This document shows positions 1 to 7,982 of a DNA stretch of 64,000 bases, one piece after another. Position 1 is the first letter of the stretch, and each line of letters opens with the position of its first letter. Under the pieces are notes generated by a model that saw only the letters and a list, made by a program, of their open reading frames with translations, was not told the DNA's origin and ran no database searches. The DNA lies in contig NZ_QWEY01000006.1 in assembly GCF_003443995.1 (NCBI RefSeq), forward strand, positions 62,001-126,000, in the 5' to 3' direction. The stretch is from Pseudotabrizicola alkalilacus. GTDB taxonomy: Bacteria; Pseudomonadota; Alphaproteobacteria; Rhodobacterales; Rhodobacteraceae. The translations under genes and the position numbers were made by a program.

Positions 1-1123
1 CCGGTCCGTTGTCCTCCACCGTAAAGCGCAGGCTGCGCTCATTGGCCGAGAGTGTCAGGCGGACGCTGTTGGCATGACGAAAGGCATTGCCGATCAGGTT
101 TTCGACCGCCCGCTGCACCGCCTGCGGCCGCAGGCGCAGCATGACCGGCGTTATCAGCCGCGACTCCCAGTCAAGGCTATGGCCTGACCGCGCCACATTG
201 TCGACGATGCGCGCGGCGATTTGCGCTGGATCAGCCTCGACCGGCTCTTCCATCGCATCGCCCCGGACAAAGGCCAGGAACTCATCCACCAGCCGCTCCA
301 TCTCGCGCACATCCGACAGCAGCGCCTGCACTTCGTCATCCTCGGGCAGCATCGACAGGCCAAGCCGCAGCCGGGTAATCGGGGTACGCAAGTCATGGCT
401 GACCCCCGACAACATCAGCGTGCGGGTTTCAATCGCGCGTTCGATCCGCAAGCGCATGTCCAGAAATGCCGCCCCCGCCGCCCGCACCTCCAGCGCGCCA
501 CGTGGACGGTAAGGCACGGCCTCGCCCTTGCCAAACGCCTCTGCCGCCTCGGCCAGACGCTTGATCGGCCGCAGCTGATTGCGCAAAAACATATAGGCGA
601 TCAGCGTCATCAGCACCGAGGCCAGCATCATGATCACCAGCAGCTGATGCGGATTTGACGCAGACACCCGCGTTCGCGACAGGGAAAACAGAATCGGCCC
701 GTGGCGGGTTTGTTCGGCTAGCAGAACCGTGCCCCTTATGCTGGCCAGATCAATCGACAGCACATTGGGCAAACGCTCGCGCAACTCCGCAATCACCGGA
801 CGGGCGGTCAGATCCGCCCAGTCGCGCCGGTCGGTTGTCGCAACAGACCGCACAGGCAGTTCAACCCCGATCTCCACCGCCCCGGCCAGCGGCTGCACGG
901 CCGCAAGCGCCGCCTCTACGCTGCCCGCCGCTTCCACCGCGTCGCGCATCAGCGCCAGCTCCATCACCACCCCGTGCACCAGCTGCTGCGTCACGCCTTC
1001 AAAATGGCGCTGGATAAAGGCGATCGAGACGATCAGCTGAATCGTGACCGTCGGCACGATCAGGATCAGCGCGGCACGGCCAAACAGGCTGCGGGGCAAA
1101 AAGGGCTTGAGGCTCAGGCGCAT
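1..1123 (-). CDS. Sensor histidine kinase, EnvZ-like (partial, 3' end outside window)
   Basis: This is an inner-membrane sensor kinase read on the minus strand from an ATG at 1123; it runs off the left edge with no stop, giving 374 codons. A first membrane segment lies near residues 17-37, a periplasmic region follows, and a second segment lies near 160-180. A HAMP-like linker (LRPIKRLAEAAEAFG) leads to the dimerisation box SHDLRTPITRL with phospho-acceptor His243. The N-box ENLIGNAFRHA and the start of the ATP-binding domain (VEDNG) are seen just before the edge. The DLRTPITRLRL form is typical of alphaproteobacterial EnvZ/OmpR partners, so an ompR-like gene is expected off-window. The stimulus is unknown. 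Confidence 0.88.
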   Translation of the reverse strand, partial: MRLSLKPFLPRSLFGRAALILIVPTVTIQLIVSIAFIQRHFEGVTQQLVHGVVMELALMRDAVEAAGSVEAALAAVQPLAGAVEIGVELPVRSVATTDRRDWADLTARPVIAELRERLPNVLSIDLASIRGTVLLAEQTRHGPILFSLSRTRVSASNPHQLLVIMMLASVLMTLIAYMFLRNQLRPIKRLAEAAEAFGKGEAVPYRPRGALEVRAAGAAFLDMRLRIERAIETRTLMLSGVSHDLRTPITRLRLGLSMLPEDDEVQALLSDVREMERLVDEFLAFVRGDAMEEPVEADPAQIAARIVDNVARSGHSLDWESRLITPVMLRLRPQAVQRAVENLIGNAFRHANSVRLTLSANERSLRFTVEDNGP

Positions 1124-1168
1124 CCGGCTAGCCTAGCCGGGCAATACGGTAAATGAAAGCGGGCAACG

Positions 1169-2068
1169 ATGCAGGCGGGTGTGGCAGAGCAGGTTGCAAA
1201 GGGCATCCGCCGGATTCTGGCCCCCAACCCGTCAGCAATGACCGGGCCGGGAACAAATACCTATATCCTCGGCCATGGGGCGGGCGTGATCGTGGTCGAC
1301 CCCGGCCCGGCAGAGGAACAGCACCTGGCAGCCATATTGGCGACCCTTGATCCGTCTGAACGAGTCACCGCGATTCTGGTCACCCATGCGCATAAAGACC
1401 ATTCCGCCGCCGCTCCCCGGCTTTCTGCCCTGACGGCGGCACCCGTCTTTGCCTTTGGTGATGCGTTGGCGGGTCGCAGCCCGCTGATGCAGCGCCTGGC
1501 TGACAGTGGCTTTGTCGGCGGCGGTGAAGGTGTCGACCTCAGCTTCCGCCCCGACCGGCAGCTGACTGATGGCGAGGGGCTGATCTGTGGCGACGGCCTG
1601 TTGCGGGTGATCCATACGCCCGGGCATATGGGCGGCCATATCTGTCTGGGCTTTGGCGATGTGCTTCTGTCGGGCGATCATGCCATGGGCTGGGCGTCGA
1701 GCCTGATCTCACCGCCCGATGGCGACATGGCGGCCTATATGGCTTCGCTCGACCGGCTGCTGACACGCCGCTGGAGCCTGATGCTCCCCGGCCACGGCCC
1801 GGCCGTGACCGAAGTCGCCGCGCGCCTGCAGGCACTCTCCGACCACCGCCGCGCCCGAGAAGCCGAGGTGATGGCGGTTCTGCGCGCAGCCCCTGCCACC
1901 CCCGCCGACCTGACCCGCCGGATTTACCACGACATCCCCGCCGGATTGCACGCAGCGGCCACCAGAAACGTGCTGGCGCATCTCATTGATCTTGCGGCCA
2001 GAAACGCTGTTATCTGCCGGGATCTTCCCGGCCCGGACACAATCTTCACCCGATCTGACCCGTTGTAA
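1169..2068 (+). CDS. MBL-fold metallo-hydrolase (LACTB2-like)
   Basis: A 299-residue metallo-beta-lactamase-fold hydrolase. The zinc ligand motif HAHKDH is at residues 73-78; later ligands are in HTPGHMGGH and the SGDH segment, and the closing LPGHGP motif is present. The C-terminal winged-helix part (residues about 215-285, with LTRRIYHDIP) is the layout of the LACTB2 subgroup, some members of which cleave RNA. The substrate cannot be read from sequence. It is divergent from the histidine kinase, with starts 45 bases apart. The ATG at 1169 is used because the N-terminal PNPSAMTGPGTNTY block follows it; the Shine-Dalgarno is weak. Confidence 0.85.
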   Translation: MQAGVAEQVAKGIRRILAPNPSAMTGPGTNTYILGHGAGVIVVDPGPAEEQHLAAILATLDPSERVTAILVTHAHKDHSAAAPRLSALTAAPVFAFGDALAGRSPLMQRLADSGFVGGGEGVDLSFRPDRQLTDGEGLICGDGLLRVIHTPGHMGGHICLGFGDVLLSGDHAMGWASSLISPPDGDMAAYMASLDRLLTRRWSLMLPGHGPAVTEVAARLQALSDHRRAREAEVMAVLRAAPATPADLTRRIYHDIPAGLHAAATRNVLAHLIDLAARNAVICRDLPGPDTIFTRSDPL

Positions 2069-2127
2069 CGATTTTTCCGGAAATCCCCTTTACGCCCCCA
2101 GAACCACTTGCTATACGGCCCACGTGT

Positions 2128-2202
2128 TCCGGCGTAGCTCAGCGGTAGAGCAGTTGACTGTTAATCAATTGGTCGTAGGTTCGATCCCTACCGCCGGAGC
2201 CA
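2128..2202 (+). tRNA. tRNA-Asn (GTT)
   Basis: The acceptor strands TCCGGCG and CGCCGGA pair perfectly. The anticodon loop is CTGTTAA with anticodon GTT, the T-arm is GTAGGTTCGATCCCTAC, and an encoded CCA ends the gene at 2202. The 3' end of this gene is the attachment site of the island that follows: its last 17 bases and one base beyond recur exactly at 17078-17095. The gene stays intact after integration. Confidence 0.97.
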
Positions 2203-2203
2203 A
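2186..2203 (+). repeat. attL: 18-bp direct repeat at the tRNA-Asn 3' end
   Basis: The 18 bases from 2186 to 2203 (starting CCCTACCGCC, ending GAGCCAA) are identical to 17078-17095. The flanking bases differ on both sides (T/A before, G/A after), so the identity block is exactly 18 bp. It covers the 3' T-arm, acceptor strand and CCA of the tRNA. Confidence 0.9.
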
Positions 2204-2325
2204 GTTCCTAAAATCTAATGGGAAATCAACGGGTTGAGAGTTCGCTCTCAACCTGTTCCCGTTCGTCTCGCCCTCTGTGCCCAATGTCGCGGTTTTTGCT
2301 GCGCACAAAGAGTCGGAGCCAGAGA

Positions 2326-4452
2326 ATGGGACGCATCGCCTATCTCTCCAAACGCGGCAACATCTGGTGGTTTCGCCGCCGCCACCCCGCTATTGTCATC
2401 CCATCGCCACAAAACCCACAAGTTTCAGGGCTTTGTGTCGGTTTGACAGGCAAAGCCCAAGCAAAGGGCCATCTTGCTATCAGCCTTCAAACCTCGTCAT
2501 CGCGCGAAGCGCGACTGCTGGGCACGAGGCTATCGGACCATTTTGAACGGGCATGGGCATTTTTTGAGGCTGGGGCTTACAGGATGACAGAACAAGACGA
2601 CCCGCTGGATACGATGGCCCTCATGCTGACCGAAGGCTTTCGCAAATACATTACACATTACCGAGCATCAGGCATGTCGGGCATGGCACCGGGCGTCCGC
2701 GAACGCGCCTTTGCGCGACTGGACGCAGAACTGCGGGAGGCGCTTGGGATTGAACCCTTGCCATATGCCGACATGCTCACCCGCGTCGAGATAAAGCCCG
2801 GTATAAAATACATCGTATTGAACGATCCTGACCCCAACGCGCCTATGACACCCGAAGACGAGTTCCACGAGCGCATGGCTGCCCAAGCCGAGGCGGAAGA
2901 CGCAGCCACACGAGGGTTTGCCGCAGACGCATACTCCGTTGCGCAGGCGATGGACCCAGCCGACATCCGGCTCATCGACCCGGAAGACGAGGATTCAGTC
3001 AATCGCTTGGAAACGATGGCGGACGGCTTCGGTCGCCTCTTGGACCAATACCTTGTGTCCTGTGAAATATCCGGGCTGGACCCGAAGGCAGAAATGCCGT
3101 CTGCGCAGCAGATCGCCAAGAATCTTCACCGTGCCGCCCTTCGGCTTGGCCTGCCGAAACAAACCCCGAACAGAGCAGACGAAATCCCAATCAAGGCCAA
3201 GCCGGCATTGAGCAACGAACCCTTCACCATCTTCGCTGAAAAATATCTTGCCCTGCGTTGCCAAGGCTACACGCTGCGCCGCGAGGACGAGTCGCCCCAT
3301 GCCGCAACTGGCACAAACTTTGAACGGACATCACTGCGAAACTGGCAGTCCTCCGTCCGGGTGTTTTCGGAGATTGTGGGAGATCTGCCCCTGTCCGAGA
3401 TTTCCAAGGAAGAGGTCATCGAGTTCAACACGTTGATCCAGCGCCTTCCCGCAAACTTTGGAAAGTCCTCCCGAGACAATCGCAGCGCGCGACAAGTCAT
3501 CGAATATACAGATGACCGAGAGCCGCTGGAAATCGCAGAAATCATTGAAAAACTACGCGCCCAAGGACGCCCCGCCGCCGAAATCGAAGACGTCGTTGCC
3601 GCAGCACGGACGAAGCGCATCTCTGCTACCACCATCAAGCGGCACCAGACGGCCCTTCAAAGCATCTTTGAACATGCCTTGGCGCAGCAAATGATCACCA
3701 CCAATCCATTCAAGGGACGATTGCTGACCGAAGCAGAGGTCAAGCGTTGGAAGATGAGTGCCGCGCGGGTGGAACGGCTTGGTTGGGGCGACTCCATCTA
3801 CGCTCTGCTCGAGTCAGAGGTGTTCACCAATCCCCTTGCCGACATTGGCGAGCCGCTGTTCTGGGCACCCCTCATTGCCATGTATGCCGGTTTGCGCCTT
3901 GAAGAAATCTGTCAGTTGCGGGTGCGAGATTTCGCAAAGGAAAATGGCATCATCTTCGTCGCAGTCCAAAACGAACTTGGGTCTCAACTTGTCAAGAGTG
4001 CTAACAGCATACGCCGCGTCCCGCTTCACAAAGCCCTCATTGACATCGGGCTGCCCAAACTGGTCGAGTTGCGACAGCAGGCAGGCATGAGCCGCTTGTT
4101 CCCTGACATGCCACGCTCAAAATCCAAAGGCACGATGAGTGCGATCATGAGCAAGCGATTTGGCTATTACATCCGAAGTCGCGGCATCAAAGATGATGGC
4201 CTTGATTTCCACGCGTTGCGCACCGAGTTCCTCGTGCGCCTGACCCGCGCCAAGGTTCCTGATCATGTACGCAAAGGGCTGATGGGCCACGAACAGACAG
4301 ATGTGACTCATAGAAATTATTTCCGGGCAGGCGAGACCATCGAAGACATGAAAGAATATGTGGATCGCATCGACATTGACCATCGGAGCATCACCCCACC
4401 TTTCGGTGCGTACCTCTCCCCCGAACGCCTTCCCCTCCGGCTGGTGCGGTAG
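2326..4452 (+). CDS. Tyrosine recombinase / island integrase (DUF6538-type N-terminus)
   Basis: A 708-residue site-specific recombinase that should integrate and excise the island at tRNA-Asn. The N-terminus (YLSKRGNIWWFRRR) is the DUF6538 signature seen in long proteobacterial integrases. The catalytic domain shows Arg524 (AGLRLEE), His629 and Arg632 (HALR), His655 (MGHEQ) and the nucleophile Tyr665 (RNYF). The start at 2326 is chosen because GGAG at 2315-2318 lies 7 bases upstream and the conserved YLSKRG block follows; in-frame ATGs at 2218 and 2284 would add 36 or 14 residues with no family match that I recognise. The gene lies 123 bases after attL and points inward. Confidence 0.92.
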   Translation: MGRIAYLSKRGNIWWFRRRHPAIVIPSPQNPQVSGLCVGLTGKAQAKGHLAISLQTSSSREARLLGTRLSDHFERAWAFFEAGAYRMTEQDDPLDTMALMLTEGFRKYITHYRASGMSGMAPGVRERAFARLDAELREALGIEPLPYADMLTRVEIKPGIKYIVLNDPDPNAPMTPEDEFHERMAAQAEAEDAATRGFAADAYSVAQAMDPADIRLIDPEDEDSVNRLETMADGFGRLLDQYLVSCEISGLDPKAEMPSAQQIAKNLHRAALRLGLPKQTPNRADEIPIKAKPALSNEPFTIFAEKYLALRCQGYTLRREDESPHAATGTNFERTSLRNWQSSVRVFSEIVGDLPLSEISKEEVIEFNTLIQRLPANFGKSSRDNRSARQVIEYTDDREPLEIAEIIEKLRAQGRPAAEIEDVVAAARTKRISATTIKRHQTALQSIFEHALAQQMITTNPFKGRLLTEAEVKRWKMSAARVERLGWGDSIYALLESEVFTNPLADIGEPLFWAPLIAMYAGLRLEEICQLRVRDFAKENGIIFVAVQNELGSQLVKSANSIRRVPLHKALIDIGLPKLVELRQQAGMSRLFPDMPRSKSKGTMSAIMSKRFGYYIRSRGIKDDGLDFHALRTEFLVRLTRAKVPDHVRKGLMGHEQTDVTHRNYFRAGETIEDMKEYVDRIDIDHRSITPPFGAYLSPERLPLRLVR

Positions 4453-4456
4453 GCAG

Positions 4457-4527
4457 GAAGCGACGGACAACCGGACGGACGGACACGCCCCTATGGGGGC
4501 GTGTCCGTCCGTCCGGTCGGTCGCTTC
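4457..4527. repeat. Long inverted repeat (22-bp perfect stem, extended) between integrase and ATPase genes
   Basis: Bases 4470-4491 and 4496-4517 are perfect reverse complements with a 4-base loop. The stem is built of GGAC repeats and ends in CGCCCC/GGGGCG. Beyond a small bulge the pairing resumes with GAAGCGAC at 4457-4464 and GTCGCTTC at 4520-4527. There is no T-run on either side, so a simple rho-independent terminator is not the best reading. It lies 5 bases after the integrase stop and about 115 bases before the RepA-like ATPase. It could be a barrier between the two units, a single-strand origin or a protein-binding site. Confidence 0.75.
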
Positions 4528-4641
4528 TGGGCTCTCCAAAGATTTTTCGGTTTTGGAGCACAAATCGTTTTTCGTCTTGCCAACACAAACCCATCTCCCC
4601 TTCGCGACGAAGAACCGTCGCGTTCCAAGTGGAGAAGACCC

Positions 4642-5775
4642 ATGAGTTTCCAATGCGACGCCTCGACCGACGAAAAGACGTTCCTTGGTGTAAAGTTATT
4701 ATCGGCTTTACATTTCGAGTTGAAGTTGAACCGCCCCTACATTGTGAAGAATCTGCTTTATGAGAAGCAGGTTAGCATTCTTGCCGGTCCATCAAACACT
4801 GGCAAATCATCCATCGTCGTCTCAATCGCGGCACACGTTGCGATGGCACACGCATTCGGTGAATATCGCGTCAAGCGCACGGCAGTGCTATATGTTGCCG
4901 CCGAAGACCCCGAGGGCATCCGCGAACGCTCCATTGGCTTCAAGAAGGCGGACCCCCTCAAACTTGCGGTGTTTGAGGTTTTTCCCGAACGTTTCAATCT
5001 AGCCGACGACGGCCGCGTTGATTCCCTCATCGCGTGCAGTCTCGCCTTCAAGGAGCATTTCGGGGCCGAACGCCTCATGGTGGTTTTTGACACATTGAAT
5101 CTTTGCATTGGCGATTCCGATGAAAACTCGTCACGGGACATGGCAAGGGTACTCGCAAACGCCCAGCGTATCGCGGCAAAGACCAATGCTCACGTCATGC
5201 TGGTCCACCACACCGGAAATGGAGAAACCGGTCGGCCGCGTGGATCAAGTGCGATGTCCGGGAATGTTGATACCGTTGCGATCTTGCGCAAAATGGAAAA
5301 TCAAGGTGAAGACGTGCCGATGGTCCTCATCACGCAAGAAAAGCAACGCTCTGTTCCCAAAGGCAAGGCGCTGGGTTTCAAGATTGAATCTCTGCGAATG
5401 GGGGACGACGATGAGGGCGATCCGTTCACCGTGCCAATGGCGGTTCCGGTCATCGCTGACTCGACGCTCATCGCAAAGCCAACCACGAAAATCGGTAGCG
5501 AAAGCGACATCCGGTCCACCGAAGTTTTGAGAGTCCTTCGCGCACTCTTTGCGAAAGACGCCGCCCGGTTCTATGAGGTGCGTGAGATCAGTGGGGCGGT
5601 TGGCGAAGCATTTGAATCGGTGCGCAGCAATGCCGACAGTCTTCGGAAGGCTACACGCCGTTCTCTCGACGCGCTAATCGGCGCAGGTAAGGTCGAAGCA
5701 GACGGGAACGGTGGATTTCGAGTTTTGGCCAACACGCCGCCGCAAGGGCATGAGCCAATCCGAGTGCATCACTGA
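4642..5775 (+). CDS. AAA/RecA-fold ATPase, RepA-like (AAA_25 type)
   Basis: A 377-residue P-loop ATPase related to plasmid RepA helicases. Walker A is GPSNTGKS at residues 49-56; Walker B is the hydrophobic strand LMVVFD; HHTGNG and RGSSAM match the sensor region of AAA_25 proteins. The C-terminal part (about 310-365) looks like a winged-helix domain (RSLDALIGAGKVEADGNGGF). The start at 4642 has GGAG 7 bases upstream; a longer in-frame reading from 4501 would run through the inverted repeat and is rejected. Such ATPases are often found in mobilizable islands and may support replication after excision. No separate initiator protein was seen beside it. Confidence 0.82.
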   Translation: MSFQCDASTDEKTFLGVKLLSALHFELKLNRPYIVKNLLYEKQVSILAGPSNTGKSSIVVSIAAHVAMAHAFGEYRVKRTAVLYVAAEDPEGIRERSIGFKKADPLKLAVFEVFPERFNLADDGRVDSLIACSLAFKEHFGAERLMVVFDTLNLCIGDSDENSSRDMARVLANAQRIAAKTNAHVMLVHHTGNGETGRPRGSSAMSGNVDTVAILRKMENQGEDVPMVLITQEKQRSVPKGKALGFKIESLRMGDDDEGDPFTVPMAVPVIADSTLIAKPTTKIGSESDIRSTEVLRVLRALFAKDAARFYEVREISGAVGEAFESVRSNADSLRKATRRSLDALIGAGKVEADGNGGFRVLANTPPQGHEPIRVHH

Positions 5776-6023
5776 TCGCGTAGGCGCTGACGCGCCCGCG
5801 CTCCACCGAACGACCCACAAGGCGCTTCCGGTTTTCCCGGAGGCGCTTTTTTGATTTCTGCTTCAAAGCGTTGTTCAAACAGCCGCACCAGATCGCGACC
5901 AATGTCAAAAACCTGTTCATCGGATAGCGAGCCAAGGGTATAACCGGACAGGGCAAAGCGTTGGGAATGGGCCGAAGCAGCAACGGCGAGGCGGAGATAG
6001 GAGCGTTCGGTTTCGGAGGGCAT
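5769..6023 (-). CDS. Small hypothetical protein divergent from the relaxase
   Basis: An 84-residue protein read from an ATG at 6023 (MPSETERSYLRL). Its middle (LSDEQVFDIGRDLVRLFEQRFEAEI) is predicted to be helical, and the C-terminus is basic and rich in Gly and Arg. I do not recognise the family. It is convergent with the ATPase gene, overlapping its end by 7 bases, and divergent from the relaxase across a 77-base gap that holds the candidate oriT. That position suits a relaxosome accessory or regulator of mobilization genes, but this rests on context only. A start at 6107 would cross the oriT candidate and overlap the relaxase. Confidence 0.55.
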   Translation of the reverse strand: MPSETERSYLRLAVAASAHSQRFALSGYTLGSLSDEQVFDIGRDLVRLFEQRFEAEIKKAPPGKPEAPCGSFGGARARQRLRDQ

Positions 6024-6038
6024 CGTTCTGGACCTATG

Positions 6039-6081
6039 TGAAGTTGGAAGGCGCACAACGGATAAAATAGTCATTTTATCC
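6039..6081 (-). other. Candidate oriT (MobQ/RSF1010-like)
   Basis: Read on the minus strand, a perfect 9-bp inverted repeat (GGATAAAAT / ATTTTATCC, 6060-6081, loop of 4) is followed after three bases by GTGCGCC (complement of 6050-6056). From memory, the RSF1010/MobQ oriT has the same order: an inverted repeat and then a nic region with the core AAGTGCGCC. The element lies immediately upstream of the MobA/MobL relaxase start at 6101, where oriT is expected. The nick position is not proven. A plain operator for the divergent genes is the alternative. Confidence 0.6.
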
Positions 6082-6100
6082 CCCCATCCAAAATCACAGC

Positions 6101-7279
6101 ATGGCACTCTTTTCGTTCCGGCATTCAGTGAAGACTTTTTCCGACAAGCGGAGCGCCGAAGCGCGGGCCGCGAAGCACGGCCAAACGGCTGCGCACCTGA
6201 AATATATCACCCGACCACAGGCGGCGCGCGCCATCATTCGCACAAGGCTCGCCTATCCGACTGACGCGCTGGTGGCCGTTGCCGCCGAGCGCGAAGCCGA
6301 AACGCGCAAAGGCCGCGTCTGCGAACGCTTCATCCTGGCACTGCCGGTTGAGGCCACGCCAGAACAGCGCGAGGCGCTTGTGAAAGCATTCGGTGAGGCG
6401 ATCACGCAAGGCGTTGCCGGGTATGTCGCGGCCATCCACGACCAGCGCGGCAACGACACCTTGAACCCCCACGCGCACATTGCGGCGTTTGATGTTCAAG
6501 TGAAAGGGGGCGGACGCGGGCGACCGCGCAGCACCATCGGGATGGCGCGCAAAAACGCGATTGAAGAAGCCGCCGCCCTTTGGGCAGGCATCCACAACCG
6601 GATGATGACCTCGTGGGGGTATGGGGCCGAGAGCCAGATCAGCCACCTCTCCTTTGCCGCGCGCGGCATCGACCGCTTGCCTGAAATCCACGAAGGCGCG
6701 GCCAGCCGCCAATTGTTCGCCAAAGGCGAACACCCTGCAACCAAATCCGATTGGCACCATATCGATGCTGGACACACCCGCGCCGAGGCCAATGTTGTCA
6801 TCCGCGCAATCAACAGCCTGAAACAGGAGGCACAGAATGACCAAGCAGACCCCGCCGATGGACTGGGAAGCGACAATGAAAACGACCGAAGCGAACGCCC
6901 AGATCGCCGCGAAGATGACAGAGCGAGCGGTGGCCGCATTGTCGGAGACGCTGGACCATCTACGCCTCCATGGGCACCAGTTGTCGCGGTTGGAAGCCAA
7001 GATGAAGGAAACGCAAGCGCTTTCAATGGCCCAGCCGCTTCAACCCCGCCCTTCCTTGGCACGACCGCCCAACCCGCACCGTTTCCACCCCTTGCCGATC
7101 ATCGCAGCATTCGTCGCTGGGGCAGTGTTCGGCGTGTTTATCGTGAGCTGGTAATGCTCCGCGACAGCCTTCGCTCACGACTTTTTCCAGAGCGAGCAGT
7201 GCCGAGAAATCTACAAGAGACACGGCTGCACCCCCCATTCCACGAGGGGCGACGTGAACGTCAGCGCGACCGCGACTGA
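6101..7279 (+). CDS. MobA/MobL family relaxase
   Basis: A 392-residue relaxase expected to nick the oriT strand and lead it into a recipient. Residues 1-230 match the MobA/MobL family: an early RHSVKTFSDKRSAEARAAKHG block, candidate catalytic Tyr45 (LKYITR), His123, and the histidine pair in NPHAHI (His134, His136) for metal binding. After about residue 245 the sequence becomes low-complexity and rich in Asp, Arg and Pro. This is where a second gene starts in another frame at 6837, so the C-terminal third may be shaped by the overlap. No helicase or primase domain is present, so host or helper functions are needed. Confidence 0.85.
   Translation: MALFSFRHSVKTFSDKRSAEARAAKHGQTAAHLKYITRPQAARAIIRTRLAYPTDALVAVAAEREAETRKGRVCERFILALPVEATPEQREALVKAFGEAITQGVAGYVAAIHDQRGNDTLNPHAHIAAFDVQVKGGGRGRPRSTIGMARKNAIEEAAALWAGIHNRMMTSWGYGAESQISHLSFAARGIDRLPEIHEGAASRQLFAKGEHPATKSDWHHIDAGHTRAEANVVIRAINSLKQEAQNDQADPADGLGSDNENDRSERPDRREDDRASGGRIVGDAGPSTPPWAPVVAVGSQDEGNASAFNGPAASTPPFLGTTAQPAPFPPLADHRSIRRWGSVRRVYRELVMLRDSLRSRLFPERAVPRNLQETRLHPPFHEGRRERQRDRD
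6837..7154 (+). CDS. Small membrane protein encoded out of frame inside the relaxase gene
   Basis: A 105-residue protein starting at an ATG with a perfect AGGAGG (6825-6830) 6 bases upstream. Residues about 14-60 form an amphipathic helix (EANAQIAAKMTERAVAALSE), a Pro-rich linker follows, and a single membrane segment (IIAAFVAGAVFGVFIV) ends the protein. The whole gene lies inside the relaxase gene in a different frame. The amino-acid make-up here is more natural than that of the relaxase frame over the same bases, which supports it as real. Function unknown; a MobC- or MobB-like accessory is possible because some relaxosome helpers overlap the relaxase gene and anchor to the membrane. Confidence 0.62.
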   Translation: MTKQTPPMDWEATMKTTEANAQIAAKMTERAVAALSETLDHLRLHGHQLSRLEAKMKETQALSMAQPLQPRPSLARPPNPHRFHPLPIIAAFVAGAVFGVFIVSW

Positions 7280-7397
7280 TGCATCGCGTTAGCCCAACTA
7301 TTTTCCGACAACTCCATGAATCTGATCGGCTTTCAACTTCCCGAACGCCAGATCTGGCCCACGTGTCTTTCGCAACTTCACAGCGCGAGGAACACGC

Positions 7398-7982
7398 ATG
7401 GCCACGACTTTACGAGCAGAAAGCAAGACCAATATTCCGGTGGTGAAACGCCCAATCCTTCGGCTTACCCACCTGCCATCAGCGCCTATCGTCCCGAAGG
7501 TTGGCCGCTCGGTTTCAGTCGTGCTGCCGCAACCGGGGAACCTCATCACACACCCGATCACCGGCAGCACCACCTTTGGATATGTTCCGCCTCTGCCGTT
7601 TTTGACGGGCGTGGAAAACCACCTTCCCGTTGTTCTGGAACATGGCCGTCAATCGCAGCATGGTACCGGCTTGGGGGCTGCTCATTCTTGGGGCGGCCAC
7701 CAAAGAGACATTGAGGCCCTTGGCGCAAAGTCTGCCGAGGACACAGCGATGCTCGTCGCCCGTGTTATCGCCGAAGGGACCATTCTTTACTTTGAACCAT
7801 TCTTCACGAGGCAGACGCGACTGGTTGCCTACCGGCCCGGCGTTGGTACCGTTGTTCTCGGGTTCTCAAAATGGGGCTATCGTCGCCGCTGGAAGGTAAT
7901 CACCGCGCATGGTGGCGCAGGGTATCGAGGCGACCCAATCGGCCAGATCGCCACGTCCTGCCTGCTTGCCCCCCGTTGCTGA
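7398..7982 (+). CDS. Hypothetical island protein (194 aa)
   Basis: I do not recognise this protein. It starts at an ATG with GAGGAA about 6 bases upstream. The sequence has no signal peptide or membrane segment. The N-terminal third is basic and Pro-rich (VVKRPILRLTHLPSAP), the middle has GLGAAHSWGGHQRDIEAL, and the C-terminal part is hydrophobic and aromatic (TILYFEPFFTRQ, GFSKWGYRRRWKVI), suggesting a small globular domain. It sits between the mobilization genes and ardC, a place where elements of this type often carry accessory genes. Codon use is normal for the island. Confidence 0.5.
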   Translation: MATTLRAESKTNIPVVKRPILRLTHLPSAPIVPKVGRSVSVVLPQPGNLITHPITGSTTFGYVPPLPFLTGVENHLPVVLEHGRQSQHGTGLGAAHSWGGHQRDIEALGAKSAEDTAMLVARVIAEGTILYFEPFFTRQTRLVAYRPGVGTVVLGFSKWGYRRRWKVITAHGGAGYRGDPIGQIATSCLLAPRC

